Source: Nocardioides glacieisoli (GTDB lineage Bacteria; Actinomycetota; Actinomycetes; Propionibacteriales; Nocardioidaceae). Taken from it: a stretch of DNA of 64,000 nucleotides. Within the stretch, counting starts at the first letter, position 1. Each line of letters begins with the position of its first letter. The notes beneath the pieces were generated by a model. The model was not told the origin of the DNA and did no database searches. It saw nothing but the letters and a program-made list of their open reading frames with translations. The translations under genes and the position numbers were made by a program. Shown in pieces: positions 17,993 through 27,963 of the stretch. The stretch lies in the NCBI RefSeq assembly GCF_004137245.1, contig NZ_SDWS01000010.1:119765-183764 (forward strand). Direction: 5' to 3'.

Positions 17993-20047
17993 CTACCGGG
18001 GCGGGCCGATGGGGAGACGGACGTTGAATGCCCGGCGGGTCGTCGGGCCGTCGTCGCGGCGCACCTCGGCGGCGGCCCGCGTGATCCGGTCGAGCATCAC
18101 CCCGAGCAGCACGATCGTGATGCCCGCGGCGAGCCCCTTGCCCCACGCCTCGCTGCGCGCGAAGCCGTACACCACGTCGTAGCCCAGGGCGCCGGCGCCC
18201 ACCAGGCCGCCGATCACCGTCATGGCGAGCACGTAGAGCAGCCCCTGGTTGGTGGCCAGCACGATCGACCCCTTCGCCATCGGCAGCTGGACCTTGGTGA
18301 TCTCCTGCCAGGTGGTCTGGCCGGTGGAACGACCCGCCTCGATCGTCGTGGGCGAGACCGCCTTCACGCCGTCGGCCACCAGCTTGATGGCGGCGGGCGC
18401 GGCGTACACGATGCCAGCAGTGATCGCGGTGAAGCGCGACGGGCCGAAGAGAGCCAGCACCGGGATGAGATAGACGAACGGCGGGATGGTCTGGCCGGCG
18501 TCGAGGATCGGCCGGATGCCGACGTCGACCCGCCGGTCACGCGCCATCCAGACGCCGAAGACGATCGCGAGGATCATCACCAGGACCGTGGCGACGAGCG
18601 TCATGTTGAGGGTGATCATCGCGTCGTGCCACAGGTCGAAGTACCAGATGCCGGTCAGGCACACGACCGTGCTGATGAAGGCACGTACGCCACCGAAGAC
18701 GAACGCCAGCGCGGCGATCGCGGCGAACGCCAGCCACCAGGGCGAGTCCGCGAGCAGCGCCTGCGTGCGGTTGAGGAACTGGTTGGTGATGAGGTCCTTG
18801 ACCCACTCCGTCGCGCCGCCGAAGGTGTCGGTGAACCAGTCGACGCCGTCACTGGTCGCGCTCGCGACCCGGTCACCGATGGTGTACGTCGGGAACTCCG
18901 CGAGGCTGACGTAGGTGCGCGAGAGGTAGATCGCGACCAGCGTCGCCACGCCGCCGCCGATGATCAGGCCCTGGCGCACCCGCGGGTTGCCCCCGCCACC
19001 GCGGGCGACCTTCTCGGCCCGCTCGCTCGCCGCCGTCGTCGTCCGGTCGAGCATCACCGCCATCACGACGATGAGCGCACCCGGCACGAATGCCGTGCCC
19101 ACGTCGTTGATCCGCAGGCCGGCGAGCACGGGCTTGCCGAGGCCGGGGCCGTTGACGAACGCGGCCAGGGTGGCCATCGACAGCGCCGCCAGCGTGGTCT
19201 GGTTGAGGCCGACGATGATCGTCTTGCGGGCCATCGGGACCTGGACCTTCAGCAGCCGCTGCCAGTAGGTCTGTCCGGCGGAGTCGGTGGCCTCGACGGT
19301 CGTCGCGGAGACCTCACGGATGCCGAAGCCGGCGATGCGGATCAGCGGGGGCAGTGCGTAGATCAGCGTGGAGACCACGGCCGCGCTCGGACCGATGCCG
19401 AAGAACAGCACGATCGGCAGCAGGTAGACGAAGGTCGGCATCGTCTGCATGAAGTCGAGGAAGGGTGTGACGACCTGGTTGGCCCGTCGGTTGGTGCCGA
19501 TCAGCACTCCTAGGGGCAGACCGATGAGCACGGCGAGCAGGACGGAGATGCCCGTGATGATGAGCAGGTCCAGCGAGTCCTGCCAGTAGCCGAAGACGCC
19601 GAAGGAGAGGAACGACGCCGCGACCAGCAGCGCAATGCGCCAGTTCGCGACGAGCAGCCCGACATACGTCGCGAAGGCGACGATGCCCAGCCAGCCGACC
19701 TCCGGCACCGGGCGCGGGAAGTTGGGCAGGACGACCATCCGCTGCAGCCACTCGACCGCGCTGCGCAAGGCATCGGCGATCGCGTTGGTGAACTGCATGA
19801 CGGGGTTGGTCGAGCGCCCGGCCAGCAGGTCGTTCTGGAACTCCGTGAGGCTGTCGTGCAGACCGGTGCGCGACGTGCCCGGCAGCGCCAGCGTGCTGGT
19901 GCCGTTGGTGAAGGACCAGAGCACGATCCAGACACCCAGGATCGCCACCGCCGGGATCCAGCGGCTGAGGCTCTTGCGTTCCTCGACCGGCGGCGCAGCG
20001 CCCGGCTCGACCGGCTTGGGTGCGGAGGGGGCGATCGTTGCGGTCAC
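17993..20047 (-). CDS. Betaine ABC transporter permease with two fused permease domains
   Basis: This 684-aa membrane protein has two BPD_transp_1 domains in one chain. The first is near residues 150-340 with [20 protein letters not shown], the second near 470-660 with [20 protein letters not shown]; both are the EAA-type coupling loops. Most OpuA/ProW systems use a homodimer of a single-domain permease. GTG at 20047 was chosen because it overlaps the ATPase stop by 4 nt. Confidence 0.9.
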   Translation of the reverse strand: MTATIAPSAPKPVEPGAAPPVEERKSLSRWIPAVAILGVWIVLWSFTNGTSTLALPGTSRTGLHDSLTEFQNDLLAGRSTNPVMQFTNAIADALRSAVEWLQRMVVLPNFPRPVPEVGWLGIVAFATYVGLLVANWRIALLVAASFLSFGVFGYWQDSLDLLIITGISVLLAVLIGLPLGVLIGTNRRANQVVTPFLDFMQTMPTFVYLLPIVLFFGIGPSAAVVSTLIYALPPLIRIAGFGIREVSATTVEATDSAGQTYWQRLLKVQVPMARKTIIVGLNQTTLAALSMATLAAFVNGPGLGKPVLAGLRINDVGTAFVPGALIVVMAVMLDRTTTAASERAEKVARGGGGNPRVRQGLIIGGGVATLVAIYLSRTYVSLAEFPTYTIGDRVASATSDGVDWFTDTFGGATEWVKDLITNQFLNRTQALLADSPWWLAFAAIAALAFVFGGVRAFISTVVCLTGIWYFDLWHDAMITLNMTLVATVLVMILAIVFGVWMARDRRVDVGIRPILDAGQTIPPFVYLIPVLALFGPSRFTAITAGIVYAAPAAIKLVADGVKAVSPTTIEAGRSTGQTTWQEITKVQLPMAKGSIVLATNQGLLYVLAMTVIGGLVGAGALGYDVVYGFARSEAWGKGLAAGITIVLLGVMLDRITRAAAEVRRDDGPTTRRAFNVRLPIGPPR

Positions 20048-21069
20048 GACTCCTCCTCCGCCACGACGACCCGCATGATGTCCTCCTCGTCGACGACACC
20101 GACCATCGTGTCGCCGTCCATCACCCGGATCGGCGCGTCGGAGGCGATCGCCGCACGGGCTGCCTGCCGCACGATCGTCGACACCGGCAGCGCCGGACCG
20201 TCCATCGACTCCCCCGGGCGCGGCTCCCGCATCACCCACTTCAGCGTGAGCACGTGGGCCTTGGGCACCTCGGAGACGAAGTCCTTGACGTAGTCGTCGG
20301 CGGGCTGCGCGACGACCTCGTCGGGGGTGCCGATCTGCACGATCTCGCCGTCGCGCAGGATCATGATCCGGTCACCGAGCTTGAGCGCCTCGGCGAGGTC
20401 GTGGGTGATGAAGACCATCGTCTTGCCGAGCTCGCGGTGCAGCCGGATGACCTCGTTCTGCATGTCGCGCCGGATGAGCGGGTCGAGGGCGGAGAAGGGC
20501 TCGTCGAACAGCAGCATCTCGGGGTCGCCGGCCAGCGCCCGCGCCAGGCCCACGCGCTGCTGCATGCCACCGGAGAGCTGGTCGGGGTAGGACTTCTCGT
20601 AGCCCTGCAGCCCCACCAGCTCGACGATCTCGGCGGCCTTGGCGCGACGGTCCTTCTTGGCCACACCGCGCACCTCGAGGCCGTACGCCACGTTGTCGAT
20701 CACCTGGCGGTGGGGCAGCAGGCCGAAGTGCTGGAAGACCATCGACACCTGCTTGCGGCGTACGTCGCGCAGCTGGCTCGCCGAGGCGGAGGTGATGTCC
20801 ATACCGTTGAGCGACACCGTGCCGCTGGTCGGCTCGATGAGCCGCGTCAGCAGCCGGACCAGCGTCGACTTCCCCGACCCGGACAGCCCCATCACCACGA
20901 AGACCTCCCCCGGGGCAACCTCGAAGGAGACGTCCTTGACCCCGACCACGCAGTTGGTCTTGGCCTTGAGGTCGGCGCGGGAGAGCTCGGCGTCGGGGGT
21001 GCCGATGATCTTGTCGGCGCTCGCCCCGAAGATCTTCCAGAGGTTGTCGACGGACAGTGCTGCGGTCAT
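20044..21069 (-). CDS. Glycine betaine ABC transporter ATPase (OpuAA/ProV type)
   Basis: This 341-aa ATPase has the ProV-type N-terminal extension, Walker [10 protein letters not shown], signature LSGGMQQR, Walker [13 protein letters not shown] and switch FITHDLAEA. The C-terminus holds one short CBS-like segment ([20 protein letters not shown]), where many ProV proteins have two CBS domains that sense ionic strength. That reduced sensor suits a nutrient importer better than an osmotic one (inference). ATG overlaps the betA stop by 4 nt. The much longer frame upstream belongs to shifted betB/betA sequence and is not this gene. Confidence 0.92.
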   Translation of the reverse strand: MTAALSVDNLWKIFGASADKIIGTPDAELSRADLKAKTNCVVGVKDVSFEVAPGEVFVVMGLSGSGKSTLVRLLTRLIEPTSGTVSLNGMDITSASASQLRDVRRKQVSMVFQHFGLLPHRQVIDNVAYGLEVRGVAKKDRRAKAAEIVELVGLQGYEKSYPDQLSGGMQQRVGLARALAGDPEMLLFDEPFSALDPLIRRDMQNEVIRLHRELGKTMVFITHDLAEALKLGDRIMILRDGEIVQIGTPDEVVAQPADDYVKDFVSEVPKAHVLTLKWVMREPRPGESMDGPALPVSTIVRQAARAAIASDAPIRVMDGDTMVGVVDEEDIMRVVVAEEES

Positions 21070-22817
21070 GGCTGCTCCCCTACGGGCTGGGTCGGGCGGT
21101 CGACGAGGTCGTTGCGACGGTCGCCGGGAGGGTAGAGCGGGCTGTCGCTGCGGTGCCGGTAGTACGGCGCGTCCGCGGGGGCCAAGGGCGTACGACCCGC
21201 GATGAGGTCGGCGGCCTTCTCGGCGACCATCATCACGGGGGCGTAGATGTTGCCGTTGGTGACGTAGGGGAAGACGCTCGCGTCGACGACTCGCAGGCCC
21301 TCGGTGCCGTGGACGCGCATGCTGGCCGGGTCGACGACCGACATGTCGTCGGTGCCCATCTTCGCGGTGCACGAGGGGTGCAGCGCGGTCTCGGCGTCCT
21401 TGCGCACCCAGTCGAGGATCTCCTCGTCCGTCTCCACCGACGGGCCGGGCGAGAGCTCGCCGCCGTTGAACGGCGCGAACGCCGGCTGGTTGAGGATGTC
21501 GCGCGCCACCCGCACGGCCTCGACCCACTCGCGACGGTCGTTGGGCGTGGACAGGTAGTTGAAGAGCATCCGGGGCTTCTGCCGCGGGTCGGTCGACGCG
21601 ATACGCACCCAGCCGCGGGTGTCGGCGTACATCGGGCCGATGTGGACCTGGTAGCCGTGGGCGTACTTGTCCTGCCCGGCCGGCGGGGAGCCGTCGTAGC
21701 GGATCGCGATGGGCAGGAAGTGGAACATCAGGTTCGGCCAGTCGACGTCGTCGTTGGACCGGCAGAACCCGCCACCCTCGAAGTGGTTGGAGGCCGCGGT
21801 GCCGGTGCGCCTGAAGAGCCACTCGAGGCCGACCAGCGGGCGGTTGCGCCACTTGAGGCCCTCGACGATCGAGACCGGCTGGAGCGAGGCGTACTGGATG
21901 TAGACCTCGAGGTGGTCCTGGAGGTTCTCCCCCACGCCCGGCAGGTGGTGGACCATCTCCACGCCGAGGGGGCGCAGGTGCTCGGCGTTGCCGATGCCGG
22001 AGAGCTGGAGCAGCTGGGGCGAGTTGATCGCGCCGCCGCAGAGGACGACCTCGCCGGCGCCGACGTAGTGGTGCCTGCGGCCGGCACGGAGGTACTCGAC
22101 GCCGACGGCCCGCTTGCCCTCGAAGCGCACCTTCGTGGCGTGCGCGAACGTCTCGACCGTGAGGTTCTTGCGGCCCATCACCGGGTGCAGGTAGGCGCGC
22201 GCGGCGGACATTCGCACGCCCTTGACGATGTTGCGGTCGAAGCGCCCGAAGCCCTCCTGACGGTAGCCGTTGACGTCGTCGGTGAGCGGGTAGCCCGCCT
22301 GCTCCGCGGACTCGAAGAACGCGCTGAAGAGCGGGTTGGTCGCCGGGCTCCGCTCGAGCTTCAGCGGACCGGACCCGCCACGCCAGGCATCGGCGCCGAC
22401 CTGCCCGTCGGGCAGGATCAGCGACTCCATCCGCTTGAAGTAGGGCAGGCAGTGGCGGTAGTCCCACGCCTCCATGCCCGGGTCGGCGGCCCAGCGCTCG
22501 TAGTCCATCGGGTTGCCGCGCTGGAAGATCATCCCGTTGATCGACGACGAGCCGCCGAGCACCTTGCCGCGCGCGTGGTAGACCCGGCGGTCGTTCATCG
22601 CCGGCTCGGGCTCGCTCTCGTACTTCCAGTCGTAGAGCGAGTTGCCGATGGGGAAGGGCAGCGCGGCGGGGGCGTGGATGAGCGGGTCGAAGCGGTCGGT
22701 GCGACCCGCCTCGAGCACCAGCACCGAGACCGACGGATCTGCCGAGAGCCGGTTGGCGAGCGCGCAACCGGCCGACCCACCACCCACGATGACGACGTCG
22801 TACCGGTCCGCACCCAT
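21066..22817 (-). CDS. betA: Choline dehydrogenase, GMC oxidoreductase
   Basis: This 583-aa GMC flavoenzyme has FAD motif [18 protein letters not shown] near residue 8, [19 protein letters not shown] (GMC signature 1), SGIGN and catalytic HPSCTAKMG plus [16 protein letters not shown] near the C-terminus. It oxidises choline to betaine aldehyde and possibly on to betaine. It starts 3 nt after the intended betB stop. Other GMC alcohol dehydrogenases look similar, but the linkage to betB and opu genes makes choline the likely substrate. Confidence 0.9.
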   Translation of the reverse strand: MGADRYDVVIVGGGSAGCALANRLSADPSVSVLVLEAGRTDRFDPLIHAPAALPFPIGNSLYDWKYESEPEPAMNDRRVYHARGKVLGGSSSINGMIFQRGNPMDYERWAADPGMEAWDYRHCLPYFKRMESLILPDGQVGADAWRGGSGPLKLERSPATNPLFSAFFESAEQAGYPLTDDVNGYRQEGFGRFDRNIVKGVRMSAARAYLHPVMGRKNLTVETFAHATKVRFEGKRAVGVEYLRAGRRHHYVGAGEVVLCGGAINSPQLLQLSGIGNAEHLRPLGVEMVHHLPGVGENLQDHLEVYIQYASLQPVSIVEGLKWRNRPLVGLEWLFRRTGTAASNHFEGGGFCRSNDDVDWPNLMFHFLPIAIRYDGSPPAGQDKYAHGYQVHIGPMYADTRGWVRIASTDPRQKPRMLFNYLSTPNDRREWVEAVRVARDILNQPAFAPFNGGELSPGPSVETDEEILDWVRKDAETALHPSCTAKMGTDDMSVVDPASMRVHGTEGLRVVDASVFPYVTNGNIYAPVMMVAEKAADLIAGRTPLAPADAPYYRHRSDSPLYPPGDRRNDLVDRPTQPVGEQP

Positions 22818-22820
22818 GGC

Positions 22821-24303
22821 CTACTCCGTGGTCCCGGGCGAGAACCAGTGCTGCACGGCCGGCCGGATGTTGTGCCAGACGTGCTTGGTCTCGCGGTACT
22901 CCTCCAAACCCGGCCAGGCCCAGCTCGCGCCCGGTGCCCGACTGCTTGTAGCCGCCCCACTCCGCCTGGGGGACGTAGGGGTGGTAGTCGTTGATCCAGA
23001 CCGTGCCCATCCGCAGGCGCCCGGCGACGCGCTGCGCCCGCCCAGCGTCCTGGGTCCACACCGCGCCGGCGAGGCCGTAGATGCTGTCGTTCGCGATGGT
23101 CACGGCCTCGTCCTCGTCACGGAAGGTCTCGACGGTGAGCACCGGACCGAACGACTCGTCCTGGGTCACCGACATCGAGGTCGTGCAACCGTCGAGCACC
23201 GTCGGCAGGTAGTAGAAGCCGTCGGCCAGCGCGGGGTCGTCCGGGCGCTGTCCGCCGCAGCGCAGGACCGCGCCCTCGGCCAGCCCGCGGGCGACGTACG
23301 CCTCCACCTTGTCGCGGTGGGCGGCGCTGGTCAGCGGTCCGGTCTCGGCGTGCTCGTCGAACGGGCCACCGAGCCGGATCCCCTGCGCCCGGGCGACGAG
23401 CGCGTCGACGAACTCGTCGTGGATCGACTCCTCAACGAGCAGCCGTGCGCCGGCCGAGCAGACCTGGCCGGAGTGGAGGAAGACCGCGGTCAGCGCGTAG
23501 TCGAGGGCGACCTCGCGGTCGGCGTCGGCGAAGACGATGTTGGGGTTCTTGCCACCGAGCTCGAGCGCGACCTTCTTGACGGTCGCGGCAGCGGCGGCGG
23601 CGATCCGGCGGCCCGTCTCGAGGCCGCCGGTGAAGGACACCATGTCGACGCGCGGGTCCGTCGAGAGCAGCGCCCCGGCGCTCGCACCCGCACCGAGGAC
23701 GAGGTTGCCCACGCCGGGGGGCAGCCCGGCCTCCTCGAGCAGGCGCATCAGGTGGATCGCAGTGTGCGGCGTGAGCTCGCTCGGCTTGAGGACGAACGTG
23801 TTGCCGGCGGCCAGGCACGGCGCGACCTTCCACGACACCTGGAGGAGCGGGTAGTTCCACGGCGTGATCAGCCCGCAGACGCCGATCGGCTCGTGGACGA
23901 TGCGGCTGACCACGTCGGCGTTGCCGGCGTCGACCATGCGGCCCGACTCCTCGGCAGCGATCCGGCCGTAGTGCCGGAAGACCGAGACCACGTCCGCGAC
24001 GTCGTACTCGGACTCGACGAGCCGCTTGCCGGTGTCGAGCGACTCCATCCGCGCGACCGCGTCGGTGTCGCGCTCGAGCAGGTCGGCGAGCCGGAGCAGC
24101 AGGTCTCCCCGCTCGCGGCTCGAGGTGCTCGGCCAGGGACCGTCGACGAACGCACGGTGCGCCGCGGCGATGGCCGCCTCGGTGTCCGCCTCACCCGCCT
24201 CGTCTACCTCGGCGACGAGCGACCCGTCGGCAGGGCAGCGGATCTCGCGGCGCTCGCCCGAGCGCGCACTGACCCACGATCCGTCGACGTAGAGATCCGG
24301 CAC
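22821..24303 (-). pseudogene. betB: Betaine aldehyde dehydrogenase, one-base insertion near 3' end
   Basis: Codons from GTG 24303 encode a typical [24 protein letters not shown], catalytic Glu in [10 protein letters not shown], catalytic Cys in SGQVCSAG, and [11 protein letters not shown]. After about 465 residues an extra base at the AAA of 22906-22908 (GGGTTTGG in the sense strand) shifts the frame. Deleting one T restores [19 protein letters not shown] and so on to a TAG at 22821, giving about 493 aa, normal for BADH. As read, the frame stays open through betA and ends at the opuAA stop. It is either a sequencing error, a recent mutation or a +1 shift. The enzyme oxidises betaine aldehyde to glycine betaine. 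Confidence 0.85.
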
Positions 24304-24326
24304 GCGTCTCCTGCCCTCAGCTGCTT

Positions 24327-24362
24327 GTTGCGTATCTCGCAACCGGATGCTCCGAGCGCAAC
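24327..24362 (-). promoter_or_regulatory. Tandem 17-bp palindromes, betB-betA-opu promoter (site C)
   Basis: Proximal site 24327-24343 is GTTGCG-TATCT-CGCAAC, a perfect palindrome. Distal site 24346-24362 is GATGCT-CCGAG-CGCAAC (10 of 12). The offset is again 19 bp, and the perfect copy lies 23 nt before the betB GTG. A possible -35 TTGACC is at 24403-24408; the -10 is unclear. Confidence 0.75.
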
Positions 24363-24429
24363 CAGCCAGACACCCCGAAGGATGGGGCGGAGACGCCCTC
24401 CCGGTCAAGGGTGGTCGAGACAGCGTGAC

Positions 24430-25245
24430 CTATCGGTGACCCCAGCCGAGGCGGTGCGAGACCTCCACGGCGGCCGACACCACGAGGCGTACGACCTCGC
24501 CCACCCGGTCCTCCGGCAGCCGGAACGACGGCCCGGAGACGCTCATCGAGGCGACCACGTCGCCGTGCGCGTTGCGGATCGGCGCGGCCACGGCGGTCAG
24601 CCCGATCTCGAGCTCGTCGACGGCGACGGCGTAGCCCTGCTCGCGCACCCGTGCCAGCTCGTCGCGGAACTTCGCGCGACCGGTGATCGTGTGGGGCGTG
24701 TACGACGCCAGCTTGCCGAGGGCGGCGTCGAGGGCCGACTCGTCCAGACCACTCAGCAGGACCTTGCCGTTGCTGGTCGCGTGCAGGGGGATGTGCTGGC
24801 CGACCCAGTTGTGCGGCTGGAGCGCCGACGACCCGGCGACCTGGTCGAGGTAGAGCGCCGAGCTCTCCGCGAGCACCGCGATGTTGACGGTCTCGCCGGT
24901 GTCGGCGGCGAGCTGGCGCGAGATCGGCCGCGCCTCCTGGACCAGGTCGAGGCGCGCCGTCGTGGCGCCGGCCAGGCGCAGGATCCCCATGCCGAGGCGG
25001 TAGCGGCCGCGGTCGGAGGTCTGCTCGACGAGGCGGTGCGCCTCCAGCGTCGCGACCAGCCGGAACGCCGTGCTCTTGTGGACGCCGAGCTCGACAGCGA
25101 GCTCGGTCACCCCGGACTCGCCGGTGCGGGCCAGCACCTCGAGGATGCCGAGCGCCCGGTCCACGGACTGCACGCCAGCGCCCGTGACGGCTGGGCTCAG
25201 GTCCGCCGTCACACCGTCCTCCGGCAGCTCGACCACGTCCGACAT
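24430..25245 (-). CDS. IclR family regulator, probable controller of the betaine regulon
   Basis: This 271-aa IclR protein has an N-terminal winged helix (VTELAVELGVHKSTAFRLVATLE at about residues 50-73) and a C-terminal effector domain (IPLHATSNGKVLLSGLDE, GYAVAVDELEIGLTAVAAPI). It lies between betB and purU, and its upstream region carries the tandem palindromes found at four other promoters, so it probably regulates itself. Palindromes placed between -10 and start codon point to repression relieved by a betaine-pathway ligand. The ligand is unknown. Confidence 0.88.
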   Translation of the reverse strand: MSDVVELPEDGVTADLSPAVTGAGVQSVDRALGILEVLARTGESGVTELAVELGVHKSTAFRLVATLEAHRLVEQTSDRGRYRLGMGILRLAGATTARLDLVQEARPISRQLAADTGETVNIAVLAESSALYLDQVAGSSALQPHNWVGQHIPLHATSNGKVLLSGLDESALDAALGKLASYTPHTITGRAKFRDELARVREQGYAVAVDELEIGLTAVAAPIRNAHGDVVASMSVSGPSFRLPEDRVGEVVRLVVSAAVEVSHRLGWGHR

Positions 25246-25268
25246 GGGCTGAGACTAGCGCAGCCGCT

Positions 25269-25304
25269 GTTGCGTATCGCAGACTGCGTTCCGTCGAGCG
25301 CAAC
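25269..25304. promoter_or_regulatory. Tandem 17-bp palindromes, iclR/purU divergent promoter (site D)
   Basis: Site 25288-25304 is GTTCCG-TCGAG-CGCAAC (11 of 12) and lies 21 nt before purU. Site 25269-25285 is GTTGCG-TATCG-CAGACT (8 of 12) and lies nearer iclR. The 19-bp offset is kept. The better copy faces purU, matching the gene-proximal rule seen at the other sites. Confidence 0.65.
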
Positions 25305-25325
25305 AGTTCTTGAGCCAGGAGCCGC

Positions 25326-26216
25326 ATGCCCCCCGTCCCCGACGCCTCCACGGACGTCACCCCCGCCCCAGCCGAGTACGTCCTCATCCTCTCCTGTCCG
25401 GACCGTCCGGGCATCGTCCACGCCGTGTCGGGCTTCCTCGTCGAGCAGGGCGCCAACATCGTCGAGAGCCAGCAGTTCGGCGACCGCCTGACCGACCGGT
25501 TCTTCATGCGCATCGGTTTCGTGGTCGAGGCCGACGGAGGCGCCGAGGGTCTGCGCGGTGCGTTCGTGCCCGTGGCGGAGCGGTTCGGGATGGAGTACGA
25601 GCTCTGGGCGGCCGCGGCGCCGACGCGCACGCTGATCATGGTGTCCAAGCACCTGCACTGCCTCAACGACCTGCTCTTCCGGGCCAGCACGGGCTCGCTC
25701 CAGATCGAGATCCCCGCCGTGGTGTCCAACCACCCCGACGCGCGCGCGCTGGTGCGGTCGTACGGCCTCGAGTTCCACCACGTGCCGGTGACCCCCGACA
25801 CGAAGGCGGACGCCGAGAAGCAGCTGTTGGAGCTCGTCGACGAGACCGGTACCCATCTGGTCGTGCTCGCCCGCTACATGCAGGTGCTGTCCGACGACCT
25901 GTGCCGCCAGCTGACCGGCCGCGCGATCAACATCCACCACTCGTTCCTGCCGAGCTTCAAGGGCGCCAGGCCCTACCACCAGGCGTTCGACCGCGGCGTG
26001 AAGCTCGTCGGCGCGACCGCGCACTACGTGACCGGCGACCTCGACGAGGGACCGATCATCGAGCAGGACGTGCTGCGTGTGGACCACGGCTACGACCAGG
26101 AGTAGCTCGTCTCTGCAGGTCGCGACGTGGAGGCGCAGGTGCTCTCGCGGGCCGTGCGCTGGCACGCGCAGTCGCGGATCCTGCTCAACGGCGACCGCAC
26201 CGTCGTCTTCCGCTAG
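25326..26216 (+). pseudogene. purU: Formyltetrahydrofolate deformylase with in-frame amber codon
   Basis: An N-terminal ACT domain (LILSCPDRPGIVHAVSGFL) is followed by a formyltransferase-fold domain with the catalytic Asn-His-Asp set (VSNHPD, INIHHSFLPSFKGARPYHQAF, YVTGDLDEGPII). PurU hydrolyses 10-formyl-THF to formate and THF. Reading stops at TAG 26103-26105 after 259 codons. The same frame continues for 36 codons (LVSAGRDVEAQVLSRAVRWH and on to TVVFR) that match the normal PurU C-terminus, then TAG at 26216. A single change CAG to TAG explains this, since Gln is usual there. The truncated product lacks the last helices. It may be a mutation or sequence error; readthrough is possible but unsupported. 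Confidence 0.85.
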
Positions 26217-26273
26217 CCGACGCCCCAGTCTTCAGCGCACCACCCGTGGCAGGAACAACCCGAGGGAGCAGGC

Positions 26274-27953
26274 ATGCAGTCCGACATCGAGATCGCCAAC
26301 GCCGCAGTCCTGCGACCCATCCGCGAGGTCGCGGCAGAGACGCTGGGCATCGCCGAGGAGCACCTGGTGCCCTACGGCCACTACAAGGCGAAGGTCGACA
26401 TCGGCTACCTGACCTCCCTGGCCGACCGCCCCCTCGGCAAGCTCGTGCTGGTCACCGCGCTCTCGCCGACCCCGCCCGGCGAGGGCAAGACGACCACCAC
26501 TGTCGGCCTGACCGACGCGCTCCACGGCCTCGGCCACCGCACGGTGGCCTGCCTGCGCGAGCCCTCGATGGGGCCGGTCTTCGGCATGAAGGGCGGTGCG
26601 GCGGGCGGCGGGTGGAGCCAGGTCGTGCCGATGACGGACATCAACCTGCACTTCACCGGTGACTTCGCGGCGATCGCGGCGGCCAACAACCTGCTCTCCG
26701 CGCTGATCGACAACCACGTCCACCACGGCAACGAGCTCGACATCGACGTGCGCAGCGTGACGTGGAAGCGCGTGCTGGACATGAACGACCGCGCGCTGCG
26801 CGAGGTGACCGTCGCGCTCGGCGGCCACGCCAACGGCTTCCCGCGCTCCGAGGGCTTCGACATCGTCGTGGCCTCCGAGCTGATGGCGATCTTCTGCCTC
26901 ACCGAGTCGTGGGCCGACCTCAAGAACCGCATCGGCGACATCGTCATCGGCTACGACCGCTCGACCAAGCCGGTGACCGCCCGCGACCTCGACGCGCACG
27001 GCGCGATGGCGGCGCTGCTGCGCGACGCGCTGGCACCCAACCTCGTCCAGACCATCGAGGGCGCCCCGGCCTTCGTGCACGGCGGCCCCTTCGCCAACAT
27101 CGCCCACGGCTGCAGCTCGGTGATGGCGACCCGCGCGGGCCTGCGCCTCGCGGACATCGTCGTCACCGAGGCCGGCTTCGGCGCCGACCTCGGCGCGGAG
27201 AAGTTCGTCGACATCAAGTGCCGCAAGTCCGGGCTGCGGCCCGACGTCGCCGTCGTCGTGGCCACCGTCCGCGCGCTGAAGTACCACGGTGGCGTGGCCC
27301 TGGCCGACCTCGGCACCGAGGACCTCGATGCCGTCGACGCCGGCATGGTCAACCTCCGCCGGCACCTGTCCAACATCCGCGACGTCTACGGCATCCAGCC
27401 GGTCGTCGCGGTCAACCGGTTCCCCACCGACACCGACGACGAGATCGCCCGCGTCGTCGAGCTCGTGGCCGAGGAGGGCGTGCGCGCCTTCCCGGCGACG
27501 CACTTCGCCGACGGCGGCGCGGGCGCGAAGGACCTCGCCGAGGGAGTGCTGGCCGCGCTCGAGGGCGAGTCGGCGTACGACTTCTCGTTCACCTACGACG
27601 ACGAGATGTCGCTCACCGAGAAGGTCGAGGCGATCGCGACCCGGCTCTACGGCGCCGGCCTCGTGACCTGGGACGCCAAGGCGCGGCGGCGCCTCCAGCG
27701 CATCGAGCGCGACGGCTACGAGAAGCTGCCGGTGTGCGTCGCCAAGACGCAGTACTCGTTCTCCACCGACCCGACGTCTCTGGGTGCGCCGTCGGGCCAC
27801 GAGCTGCACGTGCGGGAGGTACGCCTCTCGGCGGGCGCCGGGTTCGTCGTCGTGGTCTGCGGCGACATGATGACCATGCCCGGCCTCCCCCGCGACCCGT
27901 CCGCGTCCCGGATCGACCTCGCCGACGACGGAACGATCCTGGGGCTGTCCTGA
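26274..27953 (+). CDS. fhs: Formate-tetrahydrofolate ligase
   Basis: This is a 559-aa formyl-THF synthetase of normal length. The P-loop is [14 protein letters not shown], and the FTHFS signatures [17 protein letters not shown] and the later [11 protein letters not shown] region are present. It interconverts formate, ATP and THF with 10-formyl-THF. It lies 57 nt behind purU on the same strand, so the pair can run formyl-THF to formate and back, balancing the methylene-THF made by betaine demethylation. A GAGGGAG ribosome-binding site precedes the ATG. Confidence 0.95.
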   Translation: MQSDIEIANAAVLRPIREVAAETLGIAEEHLVPYGHYKAKVDIGYLTSLADRPLGKLVLVTALSPTPPGEGKTTTTVGLTDALHGLGHRTVACLREPSMGPVFGMKGGAAGGGWSQVVPMTDINLHFTGDFAAIAAANNLLSALIDNHVHHGNELDIDVRSVTWKRVLDMNDRALREVTVALGGHANGFPRSEGFDIVVASELMAIFCLTESWADLKNRIGDIVIGYDRSTKPVTARDLDAHGAMAALLRDALAPNLVQTIEGAPAFVHGGPFANIAHGCSSVMATRAGLRLADIVVTEAGFGADLGAEKFVDIKCRKSGLRPDVAVVVATVRALKYHGGVALADLGTEDLDAVDAGMVNLRRHLSNIRDVYGIQPVVAVNRFPTDTDDEIARVVELVAEEGVRAFPATHFADGGAGAKDLAEGVLAALEGESAYDFSFTYDDEMSLTEKVEAIATRLYGAGLVTWDAKARRRLQRIERDGYEKLPVCVAKTQYSFSTDPTSLGAPSGHELHVREVRLSAGAGFVVVVCGDMMTMPGLPRDPSASRIDLADDGTILGLS

Positions 27954-27963
27954 AGGGTCGCCG

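Noticed and set aside
22906..22908. Programmed frameshift in betB
   Set aside because: GGGTTTG is not in the register of a -1 slippery heptamer, and restoring the frame needs a +1 shift. No stimulatory structure or biological reason is apparent.
20044..24408. Open frame of about 1450 codons covering betB, betA and opuAA
   Set aside because: Its middle 900 codons are a shadow frame of betA with low-complexity Arg/Pro sequence. It exists only because of the one-base insertion in betB and the scarcity of stops in high-GC DNA.
26103..26105. Amber codon as possible pyrrolysine near an MttB homologue
   Set aside because: Pyrrolysine is used in MttB/MtmB/MtbB active sites, not in PurU. The mttB here has no in-frame TAG and no pylTSBCD genes are visible, so a mutation or error is far more likely.
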